The notes below the pieces were generated by a model, which worked only from the letters and a program-made list of their open reading frames with translations, was not told where the DNA came from and did no database searches. Made by a program: the position numbers and the translations under genes. Below are positions 46,002 to 47,300 of a stretch of 47,300 nucleotides of DNA, one piece after another. Position 1 is the stretch's first letter. The number at the start of each line of letters is the position of its first letter. The DNA comes from Perkinsus olseni (Eukaryota > Perkinsozoa > Perkinsida), in the NCBI GenBank assembly GCA_013115125.1, contig JABANN010000251.1, positions 1-47,300 of the forward strand, written 5' to 3'.

Positions 46002-47189
46002 ATGTTCATCGAAGACTGGATGCAACTCATCGATTTCCTCTCCGCTAACCTCTTGTGTCCTGTGCCCCTCTGGCCACTAGTATTGTATGCGGAGAGGAAT
46101 CGACACAGCGCTATGTGAGGTTCGTAATGGTGGGGAGCTCATCATCCTAATCCATCTTCGCGTGCAGGCAGGTGGCCTCAGGGATCGCCTACATTCAAGC
46201 GCGCGAGCTGCCCGCCTGTTGCCGATAATCCTGGAAAGTTCGATTTCATCCCACGCGAGTCTCTCGCCCTTGTCGGTATGACGAAAGGCGGTTCCCCGCG
46301 TGATCATTCATGTCCTGGTCTAGGAGGTCGCTCCCACTCTTGATGCCGGAGAGCTCTTAGTCGCAGAGGCCTTATCATTCTCGTTCGGATACGTTCGATT
46401 TCTTTTTTGGAGGATAGAAAGGTGTTCTTCCAACGTGCCAGGGAGCCCTCCTTCTATCGTTTTCTACCTCTGTAAATGTGGAGAGTTCCATTCTTCGATG
46501 GGTCCAATGGTGTCCTACCATTCCAACTATAGATTACCCCACACTACCCCTTCACCAATCATGAGTTCTGCTGACTATGAGTTGTTGTTTAAAATATGAT
46601 TCTCCTTTACTGAACGGGCTTGAGTTTGTTTAATCTGAGCTGGAGCAATAACCAGATTTGAGAGAGGCTCGTCTCGATCTAATTCCACCGGTAGTTCAAT
46701 TGTAGGACAAGCTGACCCTAGCTGTAGAAAACATGACAAATTGTGACTACAATATTCCGTGACGAGTGCCAGGCGGCATGGAAAAGTCTGAAAGCGTACA
46801 CGAGTATGTAGCGAGTTGGGGAGCGTTCTACTAGGTGGTGATAATACGCTCGTTGCTATCCATGTGAGAGTAGTGGACCACTACTACTGGCCATGATGGT
46901 AACCGATACCACTACAGTGGTTGTATAGGAAGACCCGTTTAACGTAGTCGCCGAGTACTAGCCGGTTAGCATAGAGGAACGAGATGCCACAGGGGCATTC
47001 GTCGAGAGAGGAGTGGCGTGAGGCAGCGCCTCGCTGTCCCTGCCTCCTATCAGCACTGCCGAGTCACCAGAAAGCCAGAGAAGTTTTCTCTTGCCTTCTT
47101 CGGTGCCCCTCGGTGGTCTCGCACTCTTTGTGCACATATTGGTACGTGTTCACTGTGACTGCTTCAGAGCGTTTGTTGTCTCACTCAAT
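46002..47189. other. Intergenic spacer between array copies 3 and 4
   Basis: Nearly 1.2 kb with no gene that I can support. Short open frames (46087-46281, 46984-47283) have no family match, and the second overlaps copy 4 in a different frame. The final bases before copy 4 (TCACTCAATATG) repeat those before copy 2. Confidence 0.4.
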
Positions 47190-47300
47190 ATGCTCTTCCC
47201 TGCCCACGTCGAAGCCCTCCGTTGTTCGATGGTTGAAAGGGTGTGGAAGGAGTCGACAGTCGTCGGGCCACTACCGGAGTTGATGTATGATATGATGGCC
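47190..47300 (+). CDS. Tandem family copy 4 (cut by window edge)
   Basis: The ATG at 47190 gives MLFPAHVEALRCSMVERVWK and GPLPELMYDMMA, then the window ends. Over these 111 bases it differs from copy 1 at only three positions by my reading. It shares CSM with copy 1, YDMM with copy 3 and its upstream bases with copy 2. This mosaic pattern suggests exchange between copies. Confidence 0.8.
   Translation, partial: MLFPAHVEALRCSMVERVWKESTVVGPLPELMYDMMA

Overview
The window looks like nuclear DNA of an alveolate protist, most probably a Perkinsus-type (Perkinsozoa) genome. Protein-coding genes on both strands are cut by many very short GT-AG introns, mostly 42-59 nt, and intergenic spaces are tiny. 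The genes are eukaryotic: a mitochondrial F1-ATPase beta precursor, ribosomal P2 protein, mitochondrial bL20, a HUWE1/UPL-class HECT ligase and a SMARCAL1-class helicase. The genus is an inference from gene style; no rRNA or other marker is present.

Layout. 1-306 (minus) is the start of a Gag-like protein of an LTR-type retroelement that runs off the left edge. 640-1703 (plus) is a putative secreted protein with a duplicated domain. 1823-2208 (plus) has weak coding exons. 2231 to about 3700 (minus) is a multi-exon gene with thioredoxin-fold character. 3956-7848 (minus) encodes a C2-domain plus Ser/Thr kinase protein; its proposed start lies only 72 bp from the divergent ATP synthase beta gene (7921-10066, plus), whose 12 introns can all be placed in frame. 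10236-16886 (plus) is a long chain of short exons, unknown at first, ankyrin repeats from about 12770, then a charged and lysine-rich tail. It converges with a 17-kb minus-strand gene (17286-34374) for a giant HECT E3 ligase of the HUWE1/Tom1/UPL1 class. A near-perfect 23-bp hairpin lies between the two 3' ends.

Upstream of the ligase, ribosomal P2 (34620-35119, minus) is divergent from a SMARCAL1/HARP-like annealing helicase (35269-40717, plus) whose start is 149 bp away. That helicase has two introns of 714 and 1469 nt, out of scale with the rest; the larger holds coding-like relics of an insertion. A compact mitochondrial bL20 gene follows (40854-41283).

From 41707 to the right edge is a tandem array of at least four copies (41707, 43143, 44930, 47190) of an unrecognised family. 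The first 110-160 bases are nearly identical between copies, while the rest is strongly diverged. The N-terminus resembles an F-box and the remainder looks like a beta-propeller. Three copies carry reading-frame changes, and the third has also lost its ATG. This array is the best candidate here for an undescribed system.

Most genes are housekeeping (energy, translation, ubiquitin, DNA repair) with no operon-like logic; the recurring organisational theme is compact divergent or convergent pairs and very short introns, several of which are stop-free multiples of three and therefore invisible to simple ORF reading.
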